Numbered from the stretch's first letter, positions 49,741 through 58,598 are shown. The stretch is DNA of 64,000 bases from Desulfofundulus salinus (GCF_003627965.1 NZ_RBWE01000001.1:2024312-2088311); one strand, 5' to 3'. Translations and numbers: made by a program. Notes: generated by a model from the letters alone, not told the origin.

Positions 49741-51033
49741 CTAAATATTTTCTACAATCATGGCCATCCCCTGGCCCCCGCCAATGCACATGGTCACCAG
49801 GCCGGTGCTAAGATTTCTTCTCTTCATTTCGTGCATAATGGTGACCACCAGCCTGGCCCCCGTGCAGCCTATGGGATGACCCAGAGAAATGCCGCTGCCC
49901 AACGGGTTGGTTTTTTCCAGGGTGAGGCCAAGTTCCCTCATACAGGCCAGGGCCTGTGCGGCAAAGGCTTCATTCAGTTCCACCACGTCTATATCCTGGA
50001 TGGTAAGTCCCGCCTTTTTCAGGGCTTTTCTGACGGCCGGAACCGGCCCGATGCCCATGTAGGCCGGGTCCACCCCGCCGGAAGCGCAGGCTTTAATCGC
50101 CACCCAGGGCTTTAGCCCCAGCTCCTTCGCCTTCTCCCGGGACATCAGCACCACTGCCGCTGCGGCGTCATTTATGCCCGAGGCGTTGCCCGCGGTCACT
50201 GTTCCATCGGGCCGGAAGACCGGGCGCAATTTAGCCATCTTTTCCATACTGGTATCCATGGGCCGCTCGTCGGTGTCAAAGACTGCCGGCTCGCCTTTCT
50301 TCTGGGGCAGGGGTACGGGCACAATTTCTTCTTTAAAAAGCCCTTCTTTAATGGCTGCCCTGGCCCGCTGGTGGCTGAGCAGGCCCAACTCATCCTGTTC
50401 CTGGCGGGTGATTCCGTATTTAGCGGCGATGTTTTCCGCAGTATTACCCATGTGGTAGCCGTAGAAAATTTCCCACAGCCCATCGTAAACCATCAGGTCA
50501 ATGCATTCGCCTTTGGCGTTGACATCCATCCGGTATCCCCAGCGGGCCCGGGGCAGGATATAAGGCGCCTGGCTCATATTCTCCATACCACCGGCCACCA
50601 CCACCTCCGCCTCGCCGGCCATGATGGCCTGGGCGCCCAGGGCAATGGCTTTTAAGCCCGAACCGCAAACCTTGTTTACCGTAAAGGCGTTGGATTCTTT
50701 GGGAATGCCGGCATAAATGGCGGCCTGGCGGGCGGTGTTTTGGCCGCTGCCACCCTGGAGCACATGCCCCATAATGACTTCGTCAACCTGTACTTCCTGC
50801 AGGGAGTCATCCCAGTCATAGCAGTTTTGCTCCAAATCCGTTACCGGTTCACCTTTCAGGGCGTCGGGGCCATAATTTAAAAGCTCCTGGCTGGAGACGG
50901 GCCTTAAACCGGCCCGTTTTAAGGCTTCTTTAATTACCAGACTGCCCAGCTTGACCACCGGCACATCCTTTAAGGAACCGCCAAAGGCGCCGATGGCCGT
51001 ACGCACCCCGCTAACTATAACCACTTCTTTCAC
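49741..51033 (-). CDS. Acetyl-CoA C-acetyltransferase (thiolase) with an N-terminal insertion
   Basis: Condenses or cleaves acetoacetyl-CoA. The 430-residue protein has the nucleophile cysteine in NKVCGSGLKAIALGAQ, the histidine in GHPIGCTGARLVVTIM and the second cysteine in CIGGGQGMAMIVE. Compared with ordinary 392-residue thiolases it has about 37 extra residues after position 45 (LLNYGPDALKGEP to the DDSLQEVQVDEV region), in a loop before EVIMGHVLQGG. AGGAGATG precedes the start. Between this gene and the acyl-CoA dehydrogenase lies the deleted etfBA scar. Confidence 0.94.
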   Translation of the reverse strand: MKEVVIVSGVRTAIGAFGGSLKDVPVVKLGSLVIKEALKRAGLRPVSSQELLNYGPDALKGEPVTDLEQNCYDWDDSLQEVQVDEVIMGHVLQGGSGQNTARQAAIYAGIPKESNAFTVNKVCGSGLKAIALGAQAIMAGEAEVVVAGGMENMSQAPYILPRARWGYRMDVNAKGECIDLMVYDGLWEIFYGYHMGNTAENIAAKYGITRQEQDELGLLSHQRARAAIKEGLFKEEIVPVPLPQKKGEPAVFDTDERPMDTSMEKMAKLRPVFRPDGTVTAGNASGINDAAAAVVLMSREKAKELGLKPWVAIKACASGGVDPAYMGIGPVPAVRKALKKAGLTIQDIDVVELNEAFAAQALACMRELGLTLEKTNPLGSGISLGHPIGCTGARLVVTIMHEMKRRNLSTGLVTMCIGGGQGMAMIVENI

Positions 51034-51046
51034 CGGTGCTCATCTC

Positions 51047-51276
51047 CTAACATTCTTTTTCTTTCCCGAGGAGCTTTCTGAACTCCCGTGTGAGCAGGGG
51101 TACCACCTCAAAGAGGTCACCCACAATCCCGTAATCGGCCACCTTGAAGATATTGGCTTCCGGGTCCTTGTTTATAGCCACAATCACCTTGGATGAGCCC
51201 ATATTTTGCCCTGCGCGTCGAGGGTGATTTTGGCTTCCGTGTCAAAGGTTTGTTTGGTGAATACTACTACCTTCAT
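51047..51276 (-). pseudogene. Fusion scar of etfB (5' end) and etfA (3' end)
   Basis: From ATG 51276, behind GGAGGGGGAAG, the minus strand reads [19 protein letters not shown], the start of an electron-transfer flavoprotein beta subunit, and soon runs to a stop at 51184. In another frame, 51202 to 51047, it reads [20 protein letters not shown] and then [15 protein letters not shown], the C-terminal FAD-binding end of the alpha subunit. The roughly 1.5 kb between is deleted. It sits exactly where butyryl-CoA clusters carry etfBA. Neither piece can be functional. Confidence 0.85.
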
Positions 51277-51296
51277 CTTCCCCCTCCTTGCATCAG

Positions 51297-52442
51297 CTAT
51301 TTGAGCAGATAGTTAGCAATGACAATGCGCTGTACCTCACTGGTACCTTCATAAATTTCCGTAATCTTGGCATCGCGCATCATGCGCTCCACGGGGTACT
51401 CCCGGGTATAACCGTAACCGCCGTGAATCTGTACCGCCTTAGTGGTCACCCACATGGCCACTTCCGAGGCATAAAGCTTGGCCATGGCCGACTCCTTACC
51501 GTAGGACAGCTTGTTGTCTTTCAAAAAGGCAGCCTGATAAACCAGCAGGCGGGCGGCTTCAATACGGGTGGCCATATCGGCCAGCATCCAGGCAATGCCC
51601 TGATTGGCACAAATGGGCCGGCCAAATTGCTCCCGCACCTTACTGTAAGCCAGGGCCTGCTCGAAGGCCCCCTGGGCAATCCCCAGGGCCTGGGCGGCAA
51701 TACCAATCCGCCCGCCGTCCAAAGTGGCCATGGCAATTTTAAAGCCTTCACCCTCTTTGCCCAGCATATTTTCTTTGGGGATACGGCAATTATCAAAAAC
51801 CAGTTCGTAGGTATAGGAGGCCCGGATACCCATCTTGTGCTCCTTCTTGCCAAAGGCAAATCCCGGCGTACCCTTTTCCACAATAAAAGCGGTTGTACCC
51901 CGGTGTTTCTTGCTCATATCCGGATCCGTGCGGGCAATAACAACGTAAACGTCCGCCCGCCCACCATTGGTAATAAAAATCTTGGTTCCATTGAGCACGT
52001 ACTCATCCCCGTCCCGCACGGCGCTTAATTTTACCGCCCCGGCATCGGAACCCGCAGAGGGCTCGGTCAGACCCAGAGCCCCAATTTTTTTCCCTTCCGC
52101 CAGGGGAACCAGGTATTTACTCTTCTGCTCCTCGGTGCCAAAAGCGTAGATGGGCCAGCTACACAGGGAGGTATGGGCCGAGATCAGCACCCCGGTGGAA
52201 GCACAAACCCGGCTCAATTCCTCCACCGCAATGGCATAACTGAGGTTGTCCATACCCGCTCCACCATACTCTTCGGGAAAGGGAATGCCGGTTAAACCCA
52301 TCTCGGCCATCTTATCCCAAAGGGACCAGTCGTACTCTTCCGTTTCATCCATTTCGGCCGCCTTGGGAGCCACCTCGTTCTCGGCAAAGTCGCGTACGGT
52401 CTGGCGCAGCAATTGTTGTTCTTCCGTAAGCACAAAGTTCAT
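51297..52442 (-). CDS. Acyl-CoA dehydrogenase, short-chain (butyryl-CoA) type
   Basis: FAD enzyme that oxidises or forms the alpha-beta double bond of short acyl-CoAs. The 381-residue protein shows [38 protein letters not shown], and near the C-terminus [17 protein letters not shown], where the glutamate is the catalytic base. GGGGAGAG precedes the ATG at 52442. It needs an electron-transfer flavoprotein, yet the neighbouring etf genes are deleted, so a partner must be encoded elsewhere. Confidence 0.94.
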   Translation of the reverse strand: MNFVLTEEQQLLRQTVRDFAENEVAPKAAEMDETEEYDWSLWDKMAEMGLTGIPFPEEYGGAGMDNLSYAIAVEELSRVCASTGVLISAHTSLCSWPIYAFGTEEQKSKYLVPLAEGKKIGALGLTEPSAGSDAGAVKLSAVRDGDEYVLNGTKIFITNGGRADVYVVIARTDPDMSKKHRGTTAFIVEKGTPGFAFGKKEHKMGIRASYTYELVFDNCRIPKENMLGKEGEGFKIAMATLDGGRIGIAAQALGIAQGAFEQALAYSKVREQFGRPICANQGIAWMLADMATRIEAARLLVYQAAFLKDNKLSYGKESAMAKLYASEVAMWVTTKAVQIHGGYGYTREYPVERMMRDAKITEIYEGTSEVQRIVIANYLLK

Positions 52443-52571
52443 AAATCTCTCCCCTTTTTCTATTCTCAACTTTTAATTTGAACACCTTTCCCCCATAAAA
52501 AACTTTTTGATAACCGCTGGCCCGGTTAAAGAATGTAACCAGTCTCCTTTGCAAGCGCCGTGCCTGACTTT

Positions 52572-52775
52572 TTAGAAAACTCTAACTTGACCTGCAAGGG
52601 CAGCAATTCCAACAACCTGTAAACCTTTCCTCAACAGAAATGAGGGATAAAACGTGCCTTCGCCATAGACATTGGGTGCCGCCTGAAATACCGGGATGGA
52701 TGGAAAAGGTTTACGTAACCGGGCCGCCAAACTGGTGTTTACATAAGTAAACATGACCAGCCCACAGCTAGACAT
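52572..52775 (-). other. Unassigned 67-codon frame, possibly a gene remnant
   Basis: The translated minus strand has a plausible protein stretch (KPFPSIPVFQAAPNVYGEG and YPSFLLRKGLQVVGIAALA) but no good ribosome site and no recognised family. It lies in the 458-bp spacer between the acyl-CoA synthetase and the acyl-CoA dehydrogenase. The perfect palindrome GTTTACATAAGTAAAC (52737-52752) overlaps its start. Confidence 0.25.
52737..52752. promoter_or_regulatory. Palindrome GTTTAC-ATAA-GTAAAC upstream of the acyl-CoA dehydrogenase
   Basis: A perfect 16-bp palindrome 295 bp before the dehydrogenase start. The shape fits a dimeric regulator site; the factor is unknown. Confidence 0.4.
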
Positions 52776-52860
52776 CCGGCTTTTGGGTCCGGTCAGGTTT
52801 GTACCATTGTTCTCTTAGTAGCATATTCTTTTTTTCAGCAAGAATCAAGAACACATGGAT

Positions 52861-52888
52861 AAAGGCCGGGCAATTTTTCCCGGCCTTT
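52861..52888 (-). terminator. Terminator-like hairpin after the acyl-CoA synthetase
   Basis: AAAGGCCGGG (52861-52870) pairs with CCCGGCCTTT (52879-52888). A short T-run ends the stem on the minus strand, 12 bases past the stop. Confidence 0.7.
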
Positions 52889-52900
52889 GCTTTCTCGTAA

Positions 52901-54535
52901 TTACCTGTGCTTACCGGCCCACTCCCGTTCCCGCAACTCCACCCGCCGAATCTTACCGCTGATAGTTTTAGGCAGTGATTCCACAAATTCAACCTTCCGC
53001 GGGTACTTATAAGGTGCGGTAATCTTCTTAACATGCTCCTGCAGTTCTTTTACCAGTTTGTCGGAGGGCTGATAACCCGGTGCCAGCACCACAAAAGCCT
53101 TCACTACCTCGCCGCGAATCTCGTCGGGGCTGGATACCACGGCCGATTCGGCCACCGCCGGGTGTTCCAAAAGGGCGCTTTCCACTTCAAAGGGACCAAT
53201 ACGATAACCCGCGGCCAGGATTACGTCATCGGCGCGCCCCACAAACCAGAAGTAGCCATCCTCATCTCTGTATGCCCGGTCACCGGTGATGTACCAGTCA
53301 CCACGGTATACGCTGGCCGTTTTTTCGGGATTCTTCCAGTACTCCTTGAAGAGCCCCACCGGACGTCCGGGTTTTACCCTTACGGCCACATCCCCTTCGG
53401 TGTTGGGCGGCAGGATATTGCCTTCCTCGTCAATAACCTGGACGTCAAAGCCGGGGGAAGGTTTACCCATGGAGCCGAAACGGGGCTCAATACAGGGGAA
53501 GCTGCCACACAGCAGCACCGATTCGGTCTGGCCGTAACCATCACGGATGATTAAACCGGTAGCTTCTTTCCAGATTTCAATAACCTCCGGGTTCAGGGGC
53601 TCACCGGCACCCACACAGTGGCGCAGGGTGGGGAACTTGTACTGGCTCAAATCTTCCAGCACAATCATCCGGTAATTGGTCGGCGCTCCGCAAAGGGTGG
53701 TGATGGGATATTTCTGCAGCAGCTCCAGGGTTTTCTTGGGGCTAAAACGGGAAGTATGGTGGACAAATATGGCCGCTCCCATATTCCAGGGACCATAGAA
53801 GCTGCTCCAGGCCGCCTTGGCCCAACCCGTATCGCTTAAATTCCAGTGCAGATCATCCGGGCGCAGGTCCAGCCAGTATTTTCCGGTAACGATATGCCCA
53901 ATGGGGTAACTGGCATGGGTATGCACTGTCATCTTTGGATAGCCCGTAGTTCCCGAGGTGAAGTACAAAATGGCGTTGTCATCACTCCTGGTATTTACCG
54001 TGGTAAAGTCGTCGCTGGCCCTGGCCACGGCTTCCTTATAATCCAGCCAGCCCTGCCGGGGCTCGCCAACGATAATGCGGGACTTTACCGTGGGGCATTC
54101 CCCAACAACCTCGTCTACCTTGGGAGCATTATCGTTATCGGTGATGACACAAACCGCTTCCGCCGTCTCCAGACGGTACTTGATGTCCTTGGCGGTCAGC
54201 TGGGTGGTGCCGGGGCTAATTACCACACCCAGGCGCAGGCAGGCCAGGTTGATCTCCCACCACTCGATCAAACGGGGCAGGATGACCACCACCACATCGC
54301 CCTGTTTTACCCCCTGTTCCCGGAAGACGTTGGCTGCCCGTTTGGAAGCCCTGGAAAAGTCAAGAAAAGTCTTGCGCACCTCGTTGCCCTCATCGTCAAC
54401 CCACAGCATGGCCAGCTTGCTGGGATCCTGGGCCCACTTATCAATGACATCCCGGGCAAAGTTAAAATACTCGGGCTTTTCCCATTTAAATTCTGCATAG
54501 GTTTTATCATAATCCACCATGTTGTGCTGGCTCAA
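52901..54535 (-). CDS. Acyl-CoA synthetase, AMP-forming (medium-chain ACSM-like)
   Basis: A 544-residue ANL ligase. The P-loop is YFTSGTTGYPKMTVHTHASY, the A5/A7 region DGYGQTESVLLCGSFP and TGDRAYRDEDGYFWFVGRAD, and the C-terminal catalytic lysine lies in PKTISGKIRRVELRERE. The set of motifs is closest to medium-chain and aromatic acyl-CoA synthetases. TTG 54535 is preferred, with AAAGGAGG eight bases upstream; an ATG at 54592 is the long alternative. A sigma-54-type promoter lies 228 bp upstream, and the beta-oxidation genes follow. Confidence 0.92.
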   Translation of the reverse strand: MSQHNMVDYDKTYAEFKWEKPEYFNFARDVIDKWAQDPSKLAMLWVDDEGNEVRKTFLDFSRASKRAANVFREQGVKQGDVVVVILPRLIEWWEINLACLRLGVVISPGTTQLTAKDIKYRLETAEAVCVITDNDNAPKVDEVVGECPTVKSRIIVGEPRQGWLDYKEAVARASDDFTTVNTRSDDNAILYFTSGTTGYPKMTVHTHASYPIGHIVTGKYWLDLRPDDLHWNLSDTGWAKAAWSSFYGPWNMGAAIFVHHTSRFSPKKTLELLQKYPITTLCGAPTNYRMIVLEDLSQYKFPTLRHCVGAGEPLNPEVIEIWKEATGLIIRDGYGQTESVLLCGSFPCIEPRFGSMGKPSPGFDVQVIDEEGNILPPNTEGDVAVRVKPGRPVGLFKEYWKNPEKTASVYRGDWYITGDRAYRDEDGYFWFVGRADDVILAAGYRIGPFEVESALLEHPAVAESAVVSSPDEIRGEVVKAFVVLAPGYQPSDKLVKELQEHVKKITAPYKYPRKVEFVESLPKTISGKIRRVELREREWAGKHR

Positions 54536-54762
54536 CTTTGCTTCCTCCTTTAATGGATTACCGGCCTCGTACCGGGGTATCCCCATTTTCAATTGAGCCG
54601 GGCGCGAGACCGCTCCATTATGGCCGTCCTAACAGGGGCAATCCCGCGACCGTGCTCTTTTGAGGGATTGTGCTACTACAGCTGCTCAAAACCATACCAG
54701 CCCGCGAAGTCGTTTTAGTACCCTTTGTCACCCCCTCCCGCCGATTGCCGAAAATTCTACCA

Positions 54763-54778
54763 TGCAATAATAACACCA
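54763..54778 (-). promoter_or_regulatory. Sigma-54 (-24/-12) promoter candidate
   Basis: The minus strand reads TGGTGTTATTATTGCA, matching TGGCAC-N5-TTGCA with GG and GC at the exact -24/-12 spacing. It points towards the acyl-CoA synthetase gene, whose upstream neighbour is a ruined sigma-54 activator gene. Confidence 0.65.
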
Positions 54779-54876
54779 CAATTCTGACTTTTTACCTGGT
54801 AGTTGGTTAATTAGCGGAAGGGAACTGGTACCCAGGGACACACGCGTGAAAAAATTTGCACGTATATCCAAAAGAG

Positions 54877-54896
54877 TTGGTGGGTTAAACCCCCAA
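54877..54896. promoter_or_regulatory. Near-palindrome, candidate upstream activator site
   Basis: TTGGTGGGTTAAACCCCCAA is almost self-complementary. It lies about 100 bp upstream of the -24 element, the usual distance of enhancer sites for sigma-54 activators. Confidence 0.5.
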
Positions 54897-54958
54897 AATG
54901 AGTTGTCGGTGTGTAAATTTTAATAGACATGTTTTTGAGCGTATCCAAGAAAAAAGAT

Positions 54959-55084
54959 TTACCCCTGTGCCTTTTTGGCCGCCACTATGACCTTTACCTG
55001 CTCCACAGTGCCAACATCTTCAAGACCGGTAATATCTCCCTTTATTTCCCCGCCGACGACAATTTCCTTGAGCAGCCGGCGCAT
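54959..55084 (-). other. Short frame next to the IS end, possible decayed ORF
   Basis: ATG 55084 to the stop at 54959 gives 41 residues (MRRLLKEIVVGGEIKGDITG then LEDVGTVEQVKVIVAAKKAQ). An overlapping frame from the ATG at 55122 (MKEVVTLLQTELD) could join it by a single frameshift. It could be a small accessory gene of the former insertion or an unrelated remnant. No family is recognised. Confidence 0.3.
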
Positions 55085-55131
55085 GATCTAGTTCCGTCTG
55101 CAACAGGGTAACCACCTCCTTCATACTGACA

Positions 55132-55176
55132 TTTTCACTGACGGATTTTACCCTGACAATATCACAGACGGATCAC
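55132..55176 (-). repeat. Solo IS-end repeat, copy 2 (exact inverse match to 751-795)
   Basis: Exact reverse complement of 751-795 over 45 bp; three more bases of the second subrepeat (through TGTCA) continue here. It directly abuts the truncated 3' end of the sigma-54 activator remnant, so insertion or deletion at this IS end probably destroyed that gene. Confidence 0.7.
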
Positions 55177-55550
55177 AGGCCAGGGTTTTCCCCTGCCTGA
55201 AGGCCACCGTCACCTGGGCAAGAAACCCTTTTACATCGGGCAGCTGGTTCTCCCCTGCCAGAGCATGCAGGTGGGCGGGCAAATGGTGCGGTTGAATAAC
55301 CTTTTCTTTATCCACCAGGTTAAAGGCCCGCTCCAAACAGTTCTCCAGCTCACGCACATTTCCCGGCCAGGTCAAGCATTTGAGGGCTCAGGCCGACAAT
55401 ATGATCCGCCGCAAAATGCTCCTTTTGAACCCTGGAGGAAAGTTTTGGGGGGTGATGTCTCACTGATTACCACCGGTCCTTCCTGAATAGAAAAATTAAG
55501 AGGCGCCAGAGCAACTGGTTGGCTTTCGGGAAAGGGAATTTGAATTGATT
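55148..55550 (-). pseudogene. Eroded sigma-54-dependent activator gene
   Basis: Pieces of a NtrC-type activator occur on the minus strand in three frames: PESQPVALAPLNFSIQEGPV, a linker VQKEHFAADHIVGLSPQML of the PAS-to-AAA junction, and WPGNVRELENCLERAFNLVD, the end of the AAA+ domain. The GAFTGA-containing ATPase core is missing, and the 3' end runs into the IS-end repeat. An in-frame product is impossible. Its position upstream of a sigma-54-type promoter suggests it once controlled the acyl-CoA genes. Confidence 0.8.
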
Positions 55551-55590
55551 AACTACTCTTAATATTGTAACACCCCCCTGGTGTAAACTT

Positions 55591-55627
55591 AAAAAGCAAA
55601 GGCCATCCAACGGGGGATGGCCTTTGC
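55591..55627 (-). terminator. Terminator of glgA
   Basis: On the minus strand GCAAAGGCCATCC pairs with GGATGGCCTTTGC and is followed by TTTTT. Confidence 0.92.
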
Positions 55628-55633
55628 GTGCTT

Positions 55634-57127
55634 TCAGGCGATTTTCGCCCTGGCCAGATGCCGGCTCAAAGCTTCCTGGTAGAGCTGTAAATATTCCACT
55701 GCGGAACGGGCCCAGGAAAAGTCCAGCTCCATAGCCCTTTTTATCAGTTGTTTCCACTCGTCCGGCCGCTCCGTGTACAGGGAGAGGGCCCGCTGAATGG
55801 CGTGGTACAGGGCTTCTCCTTCATATTCGGAAAAGACGAAACCATTTCCGGAACCGGTGGCCGGATTGTAATCGTGGACCGTATCGGCCAGCCCACCGGT
55901 AGCCCGGACAATGGGAATAGTCCCGTAACGCATGGCAATCAATTGCCCCAGGCCGCAGGGCTCAAAGCGAGAGGGCATCAAGAACATGTCGGCACCGGCA
56001 TAAATGCGCTGGGCCAGAATTGCGTTAAAACCGATGTAGACACCAGCTCTTTCAGGGTAACGATTGTGGATGTCCCTGAACATATCTTCATAGCGCCTGT
56101 CACCGCTACCCAGAACCACAAATTGCACATCATGGGAAAGCAACCGGTCGGCAATCTGGGCAATTAGGTCGAGCCCTTTTTGATCCACCAGGCGCGAGAT
56201 CATCCCCAGCACCGGGACATCCCTTACGGGCAGATTCATTTCTTTTTGCAGGGCGTATTTGTTTTCCTTTTTATTTTCAATGCTGTTCTGGTCGTAGTTC
56301 CGGTGAATACGGGGATCGGTTTTGGGGTTAAATTCATGGTAATTAATGCCATTAACTATCCCGTATAGATCGTGGGTACGTTTACGCAACAGGCCGTCCA
56401 ACCGCTCCCCCAGCTCCGGTCGCTGGATCTCGGCCGCGTAAGTTTTACTGACCGTGTTAATGACATCGGCATACAATATGCCCATTTTCATGTAACTGAC
56501 CGTGCCGTAAAACTCAAGCAACTCGGGAGTAAAATACTCCTCCCCCACCCCCAAAAGCTTTAGCGTCTCTTTGGGGAAGTTGCCCTGATATTGCAGGTTG
56601 TGGATGGTAAACACCGTAGCTATACGGTTGCAAAACGGGTCCTGGGCGTAGCGAACTTTCAGGAAAAAGGGAATGGGACCGGTCTGCCAGTCGTTGCAGT
56701 GAATAATATCCGGTTGCCAGTTGAGGCGCGGCAACATTTCCAGCACGGCCCGGCAGAAGAAGGTAAAACGTTCGGCCTCGTCGGGAAACATGTACATGCC
56801 GTCCCGGTAAAAGTAATGGTGATTATCCACCAGGTACACCGGGATGATGCGATGCTCCCCCTGGTAATAGGCCTCGATGGTACTCTCCCGGATGATGGCC
56901 GTCTCGGCCCGGTTGTTGAAAAATACCGGAAAATCCATGCGGTAGGTGGCCTTTTCAATTCCCTTGTAATGGGGCATGGCTACCCGCACATCGTTCCCGA
57001 GGTTATCATTACCCACGGTAGCCAGAGCCTTGGGCAGGGAGCCGGCCACATCGGCCAGCCCCCCCGTCTTGGCAAAGGGAACGACTTCGGACGAAACCAG
57101 CAAAATCTTCAGCGGCCGATCAAACAT
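55634..57127 (-). CDS. glgA: Glycogen synthase (GT5)
   Basis: Adds glucose from ADP-glucose to alpha-1,4-glucan. The 497-residue protein has the KxGGL motif near the N-terminus (FAKTGGLADVAGSLPKAL) and the C-terminal site in MPSRFEPCGLGQLIAMRYG. The ATG at 57127 follows AGGGAGG; a much longer frame exists upstream inside galT and is rejected. The start overlaps the galT stop by eight bases, so translation is probably coupled. Confidence 0.95.
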   Translation of the reverse strand: MFDRPLKILLVSSEVVPFAKTGGLADVAGSLPKALATVGNDNLGNDVRVAMPHYKGIEKATYRMDFPVFFNNRAETAIIRESTIEAYYQGEHRIIPVYLVDNHHYFYRDGMYMFPDEAERFTFFCRAVLEMLPRLNWQPDIIHCNDWQTGPIPFFLKVRYAQDPFCNRIATVFTIHNLQYQGNFPKETLKLLGVGEEYFTPELLEFYGTVSYMKMGILYADVINTVSKTYAAEIQRPELGERLDGLLRKRTHDLYGIVNGINYHEFNPKTDPRIHRNYDQNSIENKKENKYALQKEMNLPVRDVPVLGMISRLVDQKGLDLIAQIADRLLSHDVQFVVLGSGDRRYEDMFRDIHNRYPERAGVYIGFNAILAQRIYAGADMFLMPSRFEPCGLGQLIAMRYGTIPIVRATGGLADTVHDYNPATGSGNGFVFSEYEGEALYHAIQRALSLYTERPDEWKQLIKRAMELDFSWARSAVEYLQLYQEALSRHLARAKIA

Positions 57128-58172
57128 ACTGTACTGCCTCCCTTTCTCCCCCGGCATAAACTGGAGGCGGACAGAAGACTTCCTGTTCCCGCAGGACCTC
57201 CGCCGCCATTTCCGGTGGCGTGGGGTTAATATAAAAGCCCGTACCCAATTCAAAGCCGGCCATTATGGTTAGACGGGGCAGGATTTCCAGATGCCAGTGG
57301 TAATGAATCGTATCCGGCTCATTTACCGGTGCGGTGTGCAGGACCATATTGAAGGGCGGGCCACCCACACTTTGCCGCAAGCGCAACAGGGTGCTGCGCA
57401 GTACCCGGGCCAGGTCGCGCACCTGCTCCTCCCGGATGCTGGCAAAGTCATGCTGGTGTTCCCGGGGTACAATCCAGGTTTCAAAAGGAAACCGGGAAGC
57501 AAAAGGGGCAAAACTGATGAATTTATCTGTTTCAAGAACCACCCGCTGCCGCTCGGAAACTTCCTGGGCCAGCACATCGCAAAGGACACACCGGCCGGTA
57601 GACCAGGCGTAATGTTTAAAGCCCTGCATTTCCTCCTGTATATCCACCGGAACCATGGGCGTGGCTAAAATCTGGGAGTGGGTATGCTCCAGGGAAGCTC
57701 CGGCAGTCTGACCAAAGTTTTTAAAGATTTGGATATATTTCAGCCGGGTATCCCGGCGGAGATCCAGGGAGCGCTGCTGCCAGGCCCAGATAACCTCCTC
57801 CAGCTGGCGCTCATCCAGGGCATCCAGGTAAGCTTCATGATCCGGAGCCTCCACCACCACCTCATGGGCACCCAGGCCATCCATTACATCGTAGACCCCA
57901 TGGCGGCGCACGCCGGTTTGAGCCTCGATACGTACCGCCGGAAACTTGTTCGGAACCACCCTTACCCACCAGCCCGGCATATCCGGTGAGGTGCCCCTTT
58001 CCCGGAAGGCCAGGACCTCCGGTGGTGTATCCCCTTCATGTCCCGGACACAAGGGACATCGTCCGCCCTTTTTTTCGTTTTGCGGCACCTTGAAGTCGCA
58101 GGGACGTTTGCCCCTTTCGGTGGCAATGACTACCCAGCGCTTCACCAACGGATCCTTTCTCCATTCGGGCAC
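57120..58172 (-). CDS. galT: Galactose-1-phosphate uridylyltransferase (GalT, HIT superfamily)
   Basis: Exchanges UDP between glucose- and galactose-1-phosphate; some members act as ADP-glucose or related phosphorylases. The 350-residue protein has the zinc pair CPLCPGHE and the active-site motif SLEHTHSQILATP, where the second histidine of HTHSQ is the nucleophile (HPHGQ in classical GalT). ETWIVPREHQHDF and YHWHLEILPRL supply further metal ligands. The pairing with glgA suggests use in nucleotide-sugar supply for glucan synthesis. Confidence 0.9.
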   Translation of the reverse strand: MPEWRKDPLVKRWVVIATERGKRPCDFKVPQNEKKGGRCPLCPGHEGDTPPEVLAFRERGTSPDMPGWWVRVVPNKFPAVRIEAQTGVRRHGVYDVMDGLGAHEVVVEAPDHEAYLDALDERQLEEVIWAWQQRSLDLRRDTRLKYIQIFKNFGQTAGASLEHTHSQILATPMVPVDIQEEMQGFKHYAWSTGRCVLCDVLAQEVSERQRVVLETDKFISFAPFASRFPFETWIVPREHQHDFASIREEQVRDLARVLRSTLLRLRQSVGGPPFNMVLHTAPVNEPDTIHYHWHLEILPRLTIMAGFELGTGFYINPTPPEMAAEVLREQEVFCPPPVYAGGEREAVQYV

Positions 58173-58202
58173 TTCCTTTCCTCCCCTCGCGAAGTATGTC
58201 AG

Positions 58203-58496
58203 TTATTGCAACACGGCTCGAACCATGTCTTCCATGGATTCCTCTTTATCCCGGCGCTCATCGATGGTGATGGATGTCACTACCCGCATGACGCCGTCGT
58301 TAAAGGGAGCACGGTGCATTTTTTTCACCGCATCCAGCACCCGGTCCAGTTCCCCTTCAATAATGGTGGACATGGGTGTTACCTGATGCTTGAGACCCGG
58401 CTCCCCCTTTAGCACCTCGTAGCAATGGCTGATATAACTGCTGACACTGGGATCATCGGTGCCCATGGGCATGACACTTACTTCCACTATAGCCAT
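58203..58496 (-). CDS. Thiamine-binding protein, MTH1187/YkoF-like (DUF77)
   Basis: A 97-residue ferredoxin-fold protein. AIVEVSVMPMGTDDPSVSSY at the start and TPMSTIIEGELDRVLDAVKK are typical of the MTH1187 / YqgV family, which binds thiamine or its pyrimidine part. No membrane segment. The ATG at 58496 has AAGGGAG upstream; a GTG at 58508 is too close to it. It stands alone before galT. Confidence 0.88.
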   Translation of the reverse strand: MAIVEVSVMPMGTDDPSVSSYISHCYEVLKGEPGLKHQVTPMSTIIEGELDRVLDAVKKMHRAPFNDGVMRVVTSITIDERRDKEESMEDMVRAVLQ

Positions 58497-58598
58497 GTTT
58501 TTCTTCACTCCCTTCCGCGATAAATTCTAATGTAAAGTTACCGCAAAGGGTTTCTTTTTATACAATTAGACGGCAATATTTTCGTAAGGAGCAGGAAA

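Larger units (their letters stand above)
54593..54958. other. Regulatory spacer upstream of the acyl-CoA synthetase
   Basis: No gene is seen. It holds the sigma-54-type promoter (54763-54778), a near-palindrome (54877-54896) at enhancer distance, and an inverted GGGATTG / CAATCCC pair near 54640-54675. Confidence 0.6.

Noticed and set aside
53846-54553. 235-codon plus-strand frame
   Set aside because: Antisense to the acyl-CoA synthetase; no ribosome site and no family features.
56591-57229. 212-codon plus-strand frame
   Set aside because: Antisense to glgA/galT; an effect of high GC at third positions.
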